NCBI GenBank assembly: GCA_041494805.1
Contig: JBGQBN010000016.1
Span: forward strand, 9,751-73,750
Direction of reading: 5' to 3'
DNA: 64,000 bases
From: JBGQBN01 sp041494805
Lineage (GTDB): Bacteria > Acidobacteriota > Terriglobia > Terriglobales > Acidobacteriaceae
Shown here in pieces: positions 40,634 through 49,168 of the stretch (within the stretch, counting starts at the first letter, position 1; every line of letters starts with the position of its first letter). Under the pieces are notes generated by a model that was not told the DNA's origin, ran no database searches, and saw only the letters and a program-made list of their open reading frames with translations. The position numbers were made by a program, and so were the translations under genes.

Positions 40634-41404
40634 ATGTCTACGCCTCCACTCGACATCCTGGCCATCGCCGCCCACCGCGACGACGTCGAACAGACCTGCG
40701 GCGGCACGCTGCTGAAGATGGCACAGCGCGGCCACCGGACGGGCATCCTCGATCTCACGCAGGGCGAAATGGGAACGCGCGGCACCGCTGAAGACCGCGC
40801 TCATGAGGCTGCCGAGGCGGCGAAGATCCTGCGGGCCTCCTGGCGGCAAGCTCTCGACATTCCCGATGGACGGGTGGAGAACACGTGGGAGAATCGTCTG
40901 AAAGTCGCGCGCGTGATCCGGGAGCAGCGGCCGCGAGTGGTGATTCTTCCTTACTGGAAGGGACGGCATCCGGATCACTACACTGCTTCAGTGCTGGGTT
41001 ACGAGGCGTGCTTTCTGGCAGGGTTGGCGAAGCTGGCCATCAGCCCTCAGCCGTCAGCCGTCAGCGCTTCGAGCGCCGGGCGTGGCTCGGAGACTCTTGC
41101 GCCGCACCGCCCGTTCAAGATCATCTACGCCACGCTCTACTACGACGTAAGGCCGACATTTGTTGTTGATATCACCGCTCAGTTCGAAACCCGCTTCCAG
41201 TCGCTGATGGCTTACAAGTCACAATTCAGCGACCAGGAAGCCGGCAAAGACATCTTCCCTGCCCAAACCGAGATTCGCGCGCGCATCGAAGCTATGGCTC
41301 GCCACTACGGCATGATGGGCGGAGTCACTTACGCCGAGCCATTCCTACAGAGGGAGGTTGGGCTGGTGGAAGACTTGACAGTGATTCCGGTGAAGTCGAT
41401 TTAG
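40634..41404 (+). CDS. bshB1: BshB1-type N-acetylglucosaminyl-malate deacetylase
   Basis: The 256-residue LmbE-like zinc hydrolase probably makes GlcN-malate for bacillithiol. AAHRDDVEQTCGGTL replaces the usual AHPDD but keeps His and both Asp. TQGEMGTRGTAEDRAHEAAE and YWKGRHPDHYTAS match BshB1. Near residues 138-156 an insertion (ISPQPSAVSASSAGRG) is encoded by filler of the kind found between genes. It lies on a surface loop if the family fold holds. No other bsh genes adjoin. Confidence 0.85.
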   Translation: MSTPPLDILAIAAHRDDVEQTCGGTLLKMAQRGHRTGILDLTQGEMGTRGTAEDRAHEAAEAAKILRASWRQALDIPDGRVENTWENRLKVARVIREQRPRVVILPYWKGRHPDHYTASVLGYEACFLAGLAKLAISPQPSAVSASSAGRGSETLAPHRPFKIIYATLYYDVRPTFVVDITAQFETRFQSLMAYKSQFSDQEAGKDIFPAQTEIRARIEAMARHYGMMGGVTYAEPFLQREVGLVEDLTVIPVKSI

Positions 41405-41450
41405 AGCTCTGCCCCTCCCAACCTGCGTCAGCCGCTTGCCATTCCGTCTC

Positions 41451-41505
41451 AAGTCCGCCGTGGTGGTGGTGGTGGTGGAGGAGGTGGCGGAGGCAACGGC
41501 TTGGG
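41451..41505. repeat. Simple GGT/GGA triplet repeat
   Basis: About eight GGT triplets blend into GGA/GGC triplets between bshB1 and the next gene. No gene fits it. Confidence 0.6.
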
Positions 41506-41546
41506 GATCGGCGGCCAGTCCCCTCCGCCTTTTACCGGCTTATCAC

Positions 41547-42050
41547 TCATGCGGTTGCGTGTGAGCTATGCTGCGGAGCACGATGCTGGAGAACATGATC
41601 TTCCCACTTCACCATGACGCGCCGATGGTATGGGATCGCGGTACTGGTCTTGGACAGTTCTGCGCCTTTCTCCGTCAATTTGCTGAGTCTGGGAAGGGCA
41701 TCCTCCGCATACATATCATTCCACAGCGCCTCATATTCGCTCGCCAGGCGGTTCCACTTGAAATGCAGTTCTGAGCAGTCAAAGGAACGTTTCTGGTTCT
41801 GAAAAACGAGGGACAAGAGGCTTAGTCCAGCAGTAAGAAAGGCCAGTGCTGGCTTTATCCAGCTTAAATGGGCCGGGAGCCAGTCAGTGACGATAGCGAA
41901 AGCCGCTCCTGACGAGGACAGGAGCGTCAACCATGTGAGCATGCTCTGCCGGTGGGAGTAGCGTGTTGCCATATCTCCAAAGTAATTGGCGCGCATTTCA
42001 GCAGCCAACCAACGTTCCCAGACATCTCTTTGCTGCAGTTCCGAAAGCAT
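41547..42050 (-). CDS. Small two-helix membrane protein, SLATT/DUF4231-like
   Basis: The 167-residue protein has an N-terminal helical segment (LQQRDVWERWLAAEMRANYF), two transmembrane helices (MLTWLTLLSSSGAAFAIVTD and IKPALAFLTAGLSLLSLVFQ) and a cytoplasmic helical tail. This layout resembles SLATT and DUF4231 proteins, some of which accompany nucleotide-dependent conflict systems. No cyclase or nuclease neighbour exists here, so a defence role is unsupported. The ATG at 42050 lies six bases after a TATAAT, suggesting a leaderless transcript. Confidence 0.55.
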   Translation of the reverse strand: MLSELQQRDVWERWLAAEMRANYFGDMATRYSHRQSMLTWLTLLSSSGAAFAIVTDWLPAHLSWIKPALAFLTAGLSLLSLVFQNQKRSFDCSELHFKWNRLASEYEALWNDMYAEDALPRLSKLTEKGAELSKTSTAIPYHRRVMVKWEDHVLQHRAPQHSSHATA

Positions 42051-42056
42051 AGCGTA

Positions 42057-42062
42057 ATTATA
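42057..42062 (-). promoter_or_regulatory. TATAAT -10-like hexamer before the two-helix protein
   Basis: Read leftward, it ends six bases before the ATG. No -35 is clear. It would give a leaderless or near-leaderless message. Confidence 0.35.
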
Positions 42063-42200
42063 TGCCCCCTTGTGTCTCTCATAACGGCACACTGGCTGCG
42101 CTGAATACTCGCCTGGTTACCTAGTCGTAAGTTGCTGGTTCCTATGGATATAACACAAGTAATTGGCGACGCAAGCCTTCGCCAAATTGATCGCCAAAAG

Positions 42201-42872
42201 TTACCTCTTGACTGCCACGGCCACCCCATCCCGAACCGGCAGAATCGTCGTAAACAAGTCCGGCGAGGCGTAGAGCAATCGATTGAACTCCAGAATGGCT
42301 TTCGTCCTGGGCTCAGTCGGCTTTTTCTCTGCCACCCTTCCACTCCATAAGACGTTGTCGGTCACGAACAATCCGCCCTTGCGCAGGCGCGGCACGGCCA
42401 ACTTGAACACGCGGGGATAGTCTTCCTTGTCCACGTCGTTGAAGATGATGTCGAAATCCTGCTTCTCCTCGGAGAGCAGTTCCAGGGCGTCGCCGGTCTT
42501 GATGCTGATTCGTCCGCTGACTCCGGCCCTATCGAAGTAGCGGCGGGCTTGATCGGCGTTCTTACGGTCGCCGTCGGTGTAGATCACGCGGCCGCCTTCG
42601 CCCACGGCGCGCGCCCACCAGATGGTCGAGTAGCCGATGGCTGAGCCCATCTCGAAGACCGTCTTGGCCCCGATCATCAACGCCAGCTGGTGGAAGACTC
42701 GGCCGACGGCGGGGCCGACAATGGGGATGTCTCGTTTGGCCGCTTCCGATTCCATTTCCGCCAAAACTTCGTCCCGCGGCGGAAGCATGGAGTAGAGGTA
42801 GTCTTCGACGGCGCCGACGGTGATTCCGCCCATGCGCCAGGATGCGTTATCGGTCTCTCTTGGCAAGCCCAT
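42201..42872 (-). CDS. O-methyltransferase (CCoAMT-like)
   Basis: The 223-residue enzyme is a class I SAM methyltransferase of the O-methyltransferase 3 family. It shows KTVFEMGSAIGYSTIWWA (SAM motif I), YTDGDRKNADQARRYFD, DFDIIFNDVDKEDYP and GGLFVTDNVLWSGRVAE (metal and catechol-side motif). It methylates a hydroxyl, perhaps of a catechol-like compound. Start is uncertain: ATG 42872 versus 42833; earlier codons run into the inverted repeat. It is read in the same direction as the upstream UPF0173 gene, separated by a 24-bp-arm hairpin. Confidence 0.88.
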   Translation of the reverse strand: MGLPRETDNASWRMGGITVGAVEDYLYSMLPPRDEVLAEMESEAAKRDIPIVGPAVGRVFHQLALMIGAKTVFEMGSAIGYSTIWWARAVGEGGRVIYTDGDRKNADQARRYFDRAGVSGRISIKTGDALELLSEEKQDFDIIFNDVDKEDYPRVFKLAVPRLRKGGLFVTDNVLWSGRVAEKKPTEPRTKAILEFNRLLYASPDLFTTILPVRDGVAVAVKR

Positions 42873-42883
42873 CCCTCGTGCAG

Positions 42884-42974
42884 ATTGTTGATTGTAGATT
42901 GTTGAATGTTGATTGAAAAACCTGCCGCTGCCGCACCTGCGATTCTTTCCATTCAACAATCAAGAATCAACAAT
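42884..42974. repeat. Inverted repeat with 24-base arms between two genes
   Basis: 42884-42907 and 42951-42974 are complementary at 22 of 24 bases (ATTGTTGATT and GATTGTTGAAT words on the left arm). The 43-base loop is GC-rich. The arms themselves are internally repetitive. It fits exactly between the stop of the UPF0173 gene and the methyltransferase start. Confidence 0.75.
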
Positions 42975-42975
42975 T

Positions 42976-43674
42976 TCAAATGGTCACGCCCGGCTTCATT
43001 TCTACCACTTCGACCCCGGGCACCAGCTTCTGCAACTCGCTCGGTCTGCCCGTAAGCACCGGGAAAGTTCCGAAGTGCATGGGGATGACCGTCTTCGGCT
43101 TCAGCAGATTGCAGGCGTAGGCGGCTTCGCGTGGCGACATGGTGTAATGATCACCAATCGGAATCATGGCAATTTCTGGTGCGTAGAGGTCACGGATGAT
43201 GGCCATGTCGCCAAACACGTTGGTGTCGCCCGCGTGATAGATCCTCACCCCGTTGGAAAACTGAATCACATAGCCGCAAGCCTCACCGCCGTAGACGATC
43301 TTGTCGCCATCCGTGATGCCGCAGGAGTGGTCGGCGTGCACCATGGTGACTTTGATGTCACCGACAGTTTGTGTACCACCCTTGTTCATGCTCGAAACCT
43401 GCTTCACACCCTTCTTCTCCAGCCAGTGGCTGAGTTCAGGAATTCCAACTACGACCGGAGTGTGTTTCTTGGCGATCTCAACCGCATCGCCAATGTGATC
43501 GAAGTGGCCGTGGGTGCAAAGCATGACGTCCACTTTCTTGAGGTCCTTATCCTTCTCCGGGCACATGGGATTGCCCATGACCCAGGGATCTACCAGAATG
43601 GTCTTCCCGCCCGGGGTTTCAATGCGGAAAGTCGCGTGGCCCAGCCAGGTAAGTTTGATGCCCTTGAGGTTCAT
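42976..43674 (-). CDS. UPF0173 metal-dependent hydrolase (metallo-beta-lactamase fold)
   Basis: The 232-residue protein has the MBL motifs LTWLGHATFRIETPGGKTI, CTHGHFDHIGDAVEIAKKH, HADHSCGI, RIYHAGDTNVFGD and IPMHFGTFPVL. UPF0173 members are predicted zinc hydrolases of unknown substrate. The motif CTHGHFDH is the usual dinuclear-site signature. ATG at 43674 gives a full-length protein. It appears to be the first gene of a two-gene leftward unit. Confidence 0.92.
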   Translation of the reverse strand: MNLKGIKLTWLGHATFRIETPGGKTILVDPWVMGNPMCPEKDKDLKKVDVMLCTHGHFDHIGDAVEIAKKHTPVVVGIPELSHWLEKKGVKQVSSMNKGGTQTVGDIKVTMVHADHSCGITDGDKIVYGGEACGYVIQFSNGVRIYHAGDTNVFGDMAIIRDLYAPEIAMIPIGDHYTMSPREAAYACNLLKPKTVIPMHFGTFPVLTGRPSELQKLVPGVEVVEMKPGVTI

Positions 43675-43925
43675 GAGTGGATGCTGAGTCGAGCATCAGC
43701 ATTCTAGTCAGCCCCGGCTCTCGGCGCAACGTGGAGCGAGTCTGCGTGTGCATCGTTACTGAAGTCGTTTCCCTCCCGTGTGAGCCGCAGCGAATTCTTT
43801 GAGTGAAATGCTCGCGACAAGGGTTTATCCGCGGTGGAAGACTTCTCGAAGGCAAAGTAGCTTCACTCTCTTGCGACTTCTGCTTCCCTTTCCTTATTGG
43901 TCCGCGGTGGTTAATATGAATCGCC

Positions 43926-44480
43926 GTGACCGAATTGAAAGTCCTCATTTCCCGCGATCAGATCGCTCAGCGCGTCGCCGCCATTGGGTCCGAGATCACT
44001 CGTGACTTTTCTGGCGAGGCTGTGATCTTTGTCGGTGTGTTGAAGGGCGCAGCCATCTTTCTGAGCGATCTGGCGCGGCAAGTGCAACTCGACGCGACCT
44101 TCGACTTCATTGGAGTCTCCAGCTACGGCAACCGGCCAAGCCCAAGCCAGGAACTGGCGGGCGGATGGGATTCCTCAGGAGAGGTCCGCTTGACTCGGGA
44201 CGTGGACCAGTCCATGCGGGGCAAGAATGTCATCCTGGTCGAGGACATTCTGGACACCGGCCTAACTCTCACGTTTCTGAAAAAGCTCCTGCTCTCGCAC
44301 CAGCCGAAAGCCTTTCGCATCGCCGCCCTGCTGGACAAACCCTCGCGGAGAAAGCTGCCCATTCAGGCCGATTATGTAGGATTCACCATTCCCGACGAGT
44401 TCGTCGTGGGCTATGGCTTGGATTATGCGGAGCGTTACCGAAACCTGCCAGACATCTGCGTCGTGCCCCGAGAGGCATGA
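43926..44480 (+). CDS. hpt: Hypoxanthine phosphoribosyltransferase
   Basis: The 184-residue enzyme salvages hypoxanthine (and possibly guanine) with PRPP. The PRPP-binding motif is VILVEDILDTGLTLTFLKKL. FVGVLKGAAIFLSDLAR, DFIGVSSYGN and the C-terminal FVVGYGLDYAERYRNLPDI match the HPRT family. The start is GTG; the codon falls directly before TEL KVLI. A TAATAT lies about 10 bases before it. It is followed 104 bases later by the phosphatase gene. Confidence 0.93.
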   Translation: MTELKVLISRDQIAQRVAAIGSEITRDFSGEAVIFVGVLKGAAIFLSDLARQVQLDATFDFIGVSSYGNRPSPSQELAGGWDSSGEVRLTRDVDQSMRGKNVILVEDILDTGLTLTFLKKLLLSHQPKAFRIAALLDKPSRRKLPIQADYVGFTIPDEFVVGYGLDYAERYRNLPDICVVPREA

Positions 44481-44584
44481 GGGCTCGGCCTCGCCACCTG
44501 TCTGTGGTGTGGACAGTATTCTTTCGCTCTTCTTTGCGGCACCGCTCACGGGTTGGAATGCGACTGGCTGTTATCATAAGTACA

Positions 44585-46351
44585 ATGGCGACAATTGATA
44601 CCCAATCCGATCTGCAAGCGAAGGTCGAGCCCCTTCTGCTCGAAGTAGCGGACACGCTCAGCACTACGCTTGACCTGGACACCGCGCTGCGCCGCGTGGC
44701 CGAACTGGTGCGCAAAGTCATCGACTACCAGATCTTCGCCATCCTGCTGCTGAATGAGAAGACACAAGAGTTGCGCGTCCGCTTTCAGGTGGGATATCCG
44801 CAAGGAGTGGCCGAACGGATCAGCGTCAAAGTCGGCGAAGGCGTAACCGGTTTGGCGGCGCAGCGTCGCGAGGCAGTCCTGGTGCGCGATGTTTCCAAGG
44901 AGGCGCGTTACATTGCGGCGGTCCCCGGCGTGCGCTCCGAACTGGCCGTCCCGCTTATTGTCAAGAACCGCGTGATCGGGGTCATTGACATCGAAGCCCC
45001 GCAACCGGACTACTTCCAGGAGGAGCACAAGCGGTTGCTGGTGCTGATCGCTTCGCGCATGGCAGTCGGCATTGAGAACGCCCGCCTGTATACCCGCACC
45101 ACGCGGCAAGCCCGCACCCTCGTTCTGCTGAACGAGATCGCTCGTGAGCTTACGTCCATTCTGAATGTGGATGAGTTGCTGAAGCGCATCGCCGAACTGC
45201 TCAGCCGGCTGATTGATTATCAAATGTTCAGCATCTTGCTGTTGGACTCGACCGGAGAAACATTGCAGCACCGGTTTTCACAGCGTTTCCAGGAGAACAT
45301 TCAGCTCAAGCACGACATTCCGCTGGGCCGGGGACTAGTGGGCTACGCTGCCCAACACCGACAGGCGGTGCTGGTGCCGGATGTGAGCAAGGATCCGCGC
45401 TACCTGCAGGCCAACCCGGAGACGCGCTCCGAGCTGGCGGTCCCGTTGATCTACAAGGACAAGGTGATCGGTGTGTTGGATCTGGAGCACACGCGCCGCG
45501 GCTTTTTCACCGAAGACCACAGACGGACCGTAACTACGCTCGCCGCCCAGGTTGCGATCGCGATTGAGAATGCCCGCCTCTACGAACAGATTGCCCGTCA
45601 GGAGAAGCGTCTGGAGCGCGACCTGGCGCTGGCGCGCGAGTTGCAGTTCCGGCTGCTGCCGCAATCCTTGCCAAAGTTGAAGAACCTGGATCTAGCGGCC
45701 AAGTTCTCACCCGCACGCGCGATCGGCGGAGATCTCTACGACTTCGTCAACTACTCGCTCTCGCGCACCGCCATCGTGGTCGGAGACGTCAGCGGCAAAG
45801 GCGCTCCGGCGGCGATTTATGCCGCGCTGGTCAGCGGCATTCTGCGCTCTCATGCGCCCATTGAACCGGGTCCGGCGGAGATGCAATCTGCGGTTAACTT
45901 CTCGCTCGGTGAGCGCCGGATTGAAGGCCAGTTCATTTCGATGATCTACGCGGTCTGGGACGATTCCAGCCGCACCTTGCAGGTGGCTAACTCCGGGCTT
46001 CCGCGGCCGCTGTACTGCCATGACGGCAAGATCGAGGTGATCGAAGCCACCGGCCTGCCGCTGGGATTGTTTGATGACGCCGATTACGACGAATTCACCT
46101 TTAAGGCCAAGCCCGGCGACATGTTCGTGTTTTTCAGCGACGGCATTTTGGACGCTCGCAACAAGGCCGGCGACATGTTCGGCCGTCACCGCGTGCAGGA
46201 GATCATCACCGGGTGCGCCAGTGTCTCGGCCGACTGCGTGGTGGAGTCACTGTTCAAGGCAGTAGCGGAGCACGCAGCCGGAGAGGAGACCTTCGACGAT
46301 CAGACCGTGGTTGCCATGAAGGTCAAAGGCGGCTCTGGAAAACGCAAGTGA
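44585..46351 (+). CDS. GAF-GAF-PP2C (RsbU/SpoIIE-type) phosphatase
   Basis: The 588-residue protein has two tandem GAF sensor domains (about 30-170 and 195-340). Each contains an EGVTGLAAQRREAVLVRDV-like core, and the repeat is internal. A short coil (QEKRLERDLALARELQFRLL) follows, then a PP2C-type Ser/Thr phosphatase domain with SPARAIGGDLYDFVNY, VGDVSGKGAPAAIYAALVSG and VFFSDGILDARN. Such proteins dephosphorylate anti-sigma-factor antagonists to release stress sigma factors. No sigma factor or antagonist adjoins. Start ATG 44585 fits the first GAF domain. Its stop overlaps the lysA start. Confidence 0.92.
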   Translation: MATIDTQSDLQAKVEPLLLEVADTLSTTLDLDTALRRVAELVRKVIDYQIFAILLLNEKTQELRVRFQVGYPQGVAERISVKVGEGVTGLAAQRREAVLVRDVSKEARYIAAVPGVRSELAVPLIVKNRVIGVIDIEAPQPDYFQEEHKRLLVLIASRMAVGIENARLYTRTTRQARTLVLLNEIARELTSILNVDELLKRIAELLSRLIDYQMFSILLLDSTGETLQHRFSQRFQENIQLKHDIPLGRGLVGYAAQHRQAVLVPDVSKDPRYLQANPETRSELAVPLIYKDKVIGVLDLEHTRRGFFTEDHRRTVTTLAAQVAIAIENARLYEQIARQEKRLERDLALARELQFRLLPQSLPKLKNLDLAAKFSPARAIGGDLYDFVNYSLSRTAIVVGDVSGKGAPAAIYAALVSGILRSHAPIEPGPAEMQSAVNFSLGERRIEGQFISMIYAVWDDSSRTLQVANSGLPRPLYCHDGKIEVIEATGLPLGLFDDADYDEFTFKAKPGDMFVFFSDGILDARNKAGDMFGRHRVQEIITGCASVSADCVVESLFKAVAEHAAGEETFDDQTVVAMKVKGGSGKRK

Positions 46352-47667
46352 AGCACACCGGAACGCCAGTTCAAGGCCGCACGCCTGCCTTTTCTTATTA
46401 CAACATCGGGAAGGGGCCTTTGCAGCGCCAGTCAGGGTCCGCGCTTCATTGTGACCTTGTGCCCCTGGAAAATCTTGCGGAGCGCTTCGGCACGCCGCTA
46501 TACGTCTACTCTGCATCAGCGATTCGCCAGCGCTTGCGCACCTTCGAGCATGCCTTTCGCAAGGTTCCGCACACCGTCTGTTACTCGGTCAAGGCGAATT
46601 CAAATCTCGGCATTCTGCGTCTGCTGGCGGGAATGGGTTGTGGCTTCGACGTCGTCTCGGGCGGGGAACTTGAACGAGTTCTGCGCGTTGACCGACGGAC
46701 TTCTAAGAGAGTCGTCTTCTCCGGAGTGGGCAAGACAGCGGAAGAAATGCGGGCCGCGCTCCAGGCCGGCATCCTGCTGTTCAACGTGGAAAGCGCATCC
46801 GAGTTGGAGGCGCTGGTGGAGTGTGCCGCCCGGTTAAGAAGAACCGCGCGCGTTGCGTTGCGGGTGAATCCCGACGTTCCCGCGAACACCCATCCCTACA
46901 TTTCCACTGGCCTGCGCCAGCACAAATTCGGGATTCCGATGGACGAGGCGCGCACCTTGTATGCCCGCGCCTCCGGACAAAAATACTTACAGATCGCGGG
47001 CGTGAGCGTACACATTGGATCCCAGATCACCGACGTAAGACCGTTCGCTGCGGCAATGGACCGAGTGGCCGGACTGGTGCGGGGCCTGCGCGCAGACGGC
47101 CATCGAATCGAGTATGTCGATGCCGGGGGTGGCCTGGGCATTTCGTACGATTCGAACTTGCCCGAGTTCGGCGCCTACGTGACTCAATACGCGGATGCGC
47201 TACTGCGCCCTTTGCGCGGACTAAGAGTACATCTTCTGCTTGAACCCGGACGTTCGATTGTTGGACCCGCGGGTGCGCTGCTAACCCGAGTGCTTTACCG
47301 GAAGACGAATGGCGCAAAGAAATTCCTAGTGGTCGATGCCGCCATGAACGATCTCCTGCGTCCGTCGCTCTATGACGCCTATCACGAGATCGTTCCGGTG
47401 AAAATGGAAGAGCGTCGGGCAAAAGAAATCGTAGACGTGGTCGGCCCGGTTTGCGAGACGGGAGACTTCCTCGCCCGGAAGCGCAAACTCCCAGTGACCC
47501 GAGAAGGTGATCTGCTGGCAGTCCTCGATACCGGCGCCTATGGGATGGTGCTGGCTTCCAACTACAATACGCGGCCGCGGCCGGCGGAAGTGCTGGTCGA
47601 GGGAAAATCCGTCAAGGTGGTCCGCCGGCGCGAAGTCGTGCACGACCTGCTGCGCCTCGAAACCTGA
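46348..47667 (+). CDS. lysA: Diaminopimelate decarboxylase
   Basis: The 439-residue PLP enzyme makes L-lysine from meso-diaminopimelate. The cofactor lysine is K82 in CYSVKANSNLGIL. Other landmarks are GFDVVSGGELERVL, GVSVHIGSQITD, DAGGGLGISYD, LLEPGRSIVGPAGALLTRV and VVGPVCETGDFLARKRKLP. TGAYGMVLASNYNTRPRPAEVLV closes the domain. The start is GTG, overlapping the previous stop as GTGA, so translation is coupled to the phosphatase gene. An upstream in-frame ATG would run back far into that gene in another frame. Confidence 0.95.
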   Translation: MKHTGTPVQGRTPAFSYYNIGKGPLQRQSGSALHCDLVPLENLAERFGTPLYVYSASAIRQRLRTFEHAFRKVPHTVCYSVKANSNLGILRLLAGMGCGFDVVSGGELERVLRVDRRTSKRVVFSGVGKTAEEMRAALQAGILLFNVESASELEALVECAARLRRTARVALRVNPDVPANTHPYISTGLRQHKFGIPMDEARTLYARASGQKYLQIAGVSVHIGSQITDVRPFAAAMDRVAGLVRGLRADGHRIEYVDAGGGLGISYDSNLPEFGAYVTQYADALLRPLRGLRVHLLLEPGRSIVGPAGALLTRVLYRKTNGAKKFLVVDAAMNDLLRPSLYDAYHEIVPVKMEERRAKEIVDVVGPVCETGDFLARKRKLPVTREGDLLAVLDTGAYGMVLASNYNTRPRPAEVLVEGKSVKVVRRREVVHDLLRLET

Positions 47668-47767
47668 TACTCCGTGTGCTCGGGCGCTAGTGGTTGAAGC
47701 GCCGAATCACGGAGAACCCTGGAAAGGGGGCCCTCCGCGATCCGGCTACGAGTGCGGCCAGCGGCGC

Positions 47768-49168
47768 TTACAACGAACGCAGGAAGTTCAGAATGTCCTG
47801 CACCTGCGACTTGTTGAGCGTGTTGAAGTTGCGGATCACGGCATTGGCTTCCGAGTTGCAGTGGTGGAAGCGATCGTTATCGCGATCATGACCATGGTCC
47901 CTGCCATTACAGTCGGCATGGGCCTCGATGGCCTCCACTAGGTCGGAGGTCCGGCCGTCATGCAGGAAAAACAGGCGTTGGCCGGCGCCCCACAATGGAG
48001 CAGTTCGGAACTCGTCCGGACCGGCCGCCCCTTGGTTGATGCCATCCGCCAGACCCGAGCCCATGTGGTGGAGCGCGAAATCCGAGAATGGATGGTAGGT
48101 CACGCCACCCATGCCAGTGAAGACGGAGTCCGCCGTAGTGAGCGAGGCCGAATGGCAGAGGGCGCAACCGATCGCGTTGAAAAGGTTCGAACCGTTCTGG
48201 GTGGACGTCGACTGGGAAGCAGGCGTCGGCGGCGCCGCCAGGCGCATGAACACAGCGAAGTTCAACGTGTCGGACAAGGGGCTGTCGCTTTCCTCAGTGT
48301 TGACACCGCTGGCGTCTTCCGGCGTTGGATTGAACACACAACCGGGGACCGCAGCGCGCTCATTGGGGAATACTTCGTTAGCTACGCCCTGCTCGACGTT
48401 ATAGGCTTCGCCAGCGAAGATCAGCAGCGACTTGTTCTGTGCCTTCCAGCCGAACCGCGTGATTGTGCCGTCGTTGCCACTGGTGTTGAAACTGCCGCTA
48501 ATGCCGAGCTGGAACTTAATGGCGTGGTTCGCAGCCAGATTGGCCCGCAGAGTTGCATCCGGCGTGTTCTCCACCAGCCCCAACCCGAAGATAGGAGTGG
48601 GAATACGAAAAACCACGTTGTCCCGGACAAGTTGCTGGGCGAAGGTCGGCTGCCCTAGAGTACAACCCGGAGCATCCGAACGCCCGGCGATCGTGAACAA
48701 GCCGTGAACGCCGCCATCCAGGGAGCCGTCGGGATTCCGGACAAAGCGTGCTTCGCGCACCGGACCGTTGGCGGTGATGAACGAGGGGGGTAAGTTGGTT
48801 GCCCCGTCCAGAGTGGCCAGCGCTACCTGTGGGTTCGGCACCGAATTCTGTGGACTGGCCAAGCCGGGGCTGGTGCCGCCGAGGGCCGGCTGCGCATGGC
48901 ACATGGTACAGCTATTGCCATTAAATGTCGGACCCAGTCCGCCGCTGTCCTCTCCCGCTATGTTGCCCGATACGGACTGCACCTCTTGCAGCCGCATGAA
49001 CGCCGCGTTGAAGAGAGCCTGTTCGTTGGCGTTCAGCGTGGGGAAAGGGCCGCCAGCTCCCGCAGCACCGCCGCGCGGCCCGGGGTCGTGTTGAGCTTGC
49101 AGCATTCCAGGTGTGATTACCGCCAGGACGAAATACAAAGCTGCACTAAATAACTTCCAGCACTTCAT
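47768..49168 (-). CDS. Exported di-heme c-type oxidoreductase (DHOR/DUF1111, thiol-oxidoreductase-like)
   Basis: The 466-residue protein has a signal peptide (MKCWKLFSAALYFVLAVITP) and two heme c sites, NSCTMCHAQ near residue 85 and IGCALCHSA near 345. Around them are the family's FTIAGRSDAPGC, FRIPTPIFGLGLVENTP and FRTAPLWGAGQRLFFLHDGR segments. These proteins resemble cytochrome c peroxidase-like DHOR; actual electron acceptors are unknown. A His/Asp-rich patch (CNGRDHGHDRDNDRFHHC) near the end is unusual and may bind metal. GGAGG precedes the ATG. Confidence 0.88.
   Translation of the reverse strand: MKCWKLFSAALYFVLAVITPGMLQAQHDPGPRGGAAGAGGPFPTLNANEQALFNAAFMRLQEVQSVSGNIAGEDSGGLGPTFNGNSCTMCHAQPALGGTSPGLASPQNSVPNPQVALATLDGATNLPPSFITANGPVREARFVRNPDGSLDGGVHGLFTIAGRSDAPGCTLGQPTFAQQLVRDNVVFRIPTPIFGLGLVENTPDATLRANLAANHAIKFQLGISGSFNTSGNDGTITRFGWKAQNKSLLIFAGEAYNVEQGVANEVFPNERAAVPGCVFNPTPEDASGVNTEESDSPLSDTLNFAVFMRLAAPPTPASQSTSTQNGSNLFNAIGCALCHSASLTTADSVFTGMGGVTYHPFSDFALHHMGSGLADGINQGAAGPDEFRTAPLWGAGQRLFFLHDGRTSDLVEAIEAHADCNGRDHGHDRDNDRFHHCNSEANAVIRNFNTLNKSQVQDILNFLRSL

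Noticed and set aside
41451..41650. Glycine-rich protein read across the GGT repeat
   Set aside because: The frame has no ribosome site and runs into the reverse complement of the next gene.
44165..44584. Upstream extension of the phosphatase frame by 140 codons
   Set aside because: It overlaps hpt in another frame and has no protein-like features; the GAF domain starts cleanly at 44585.
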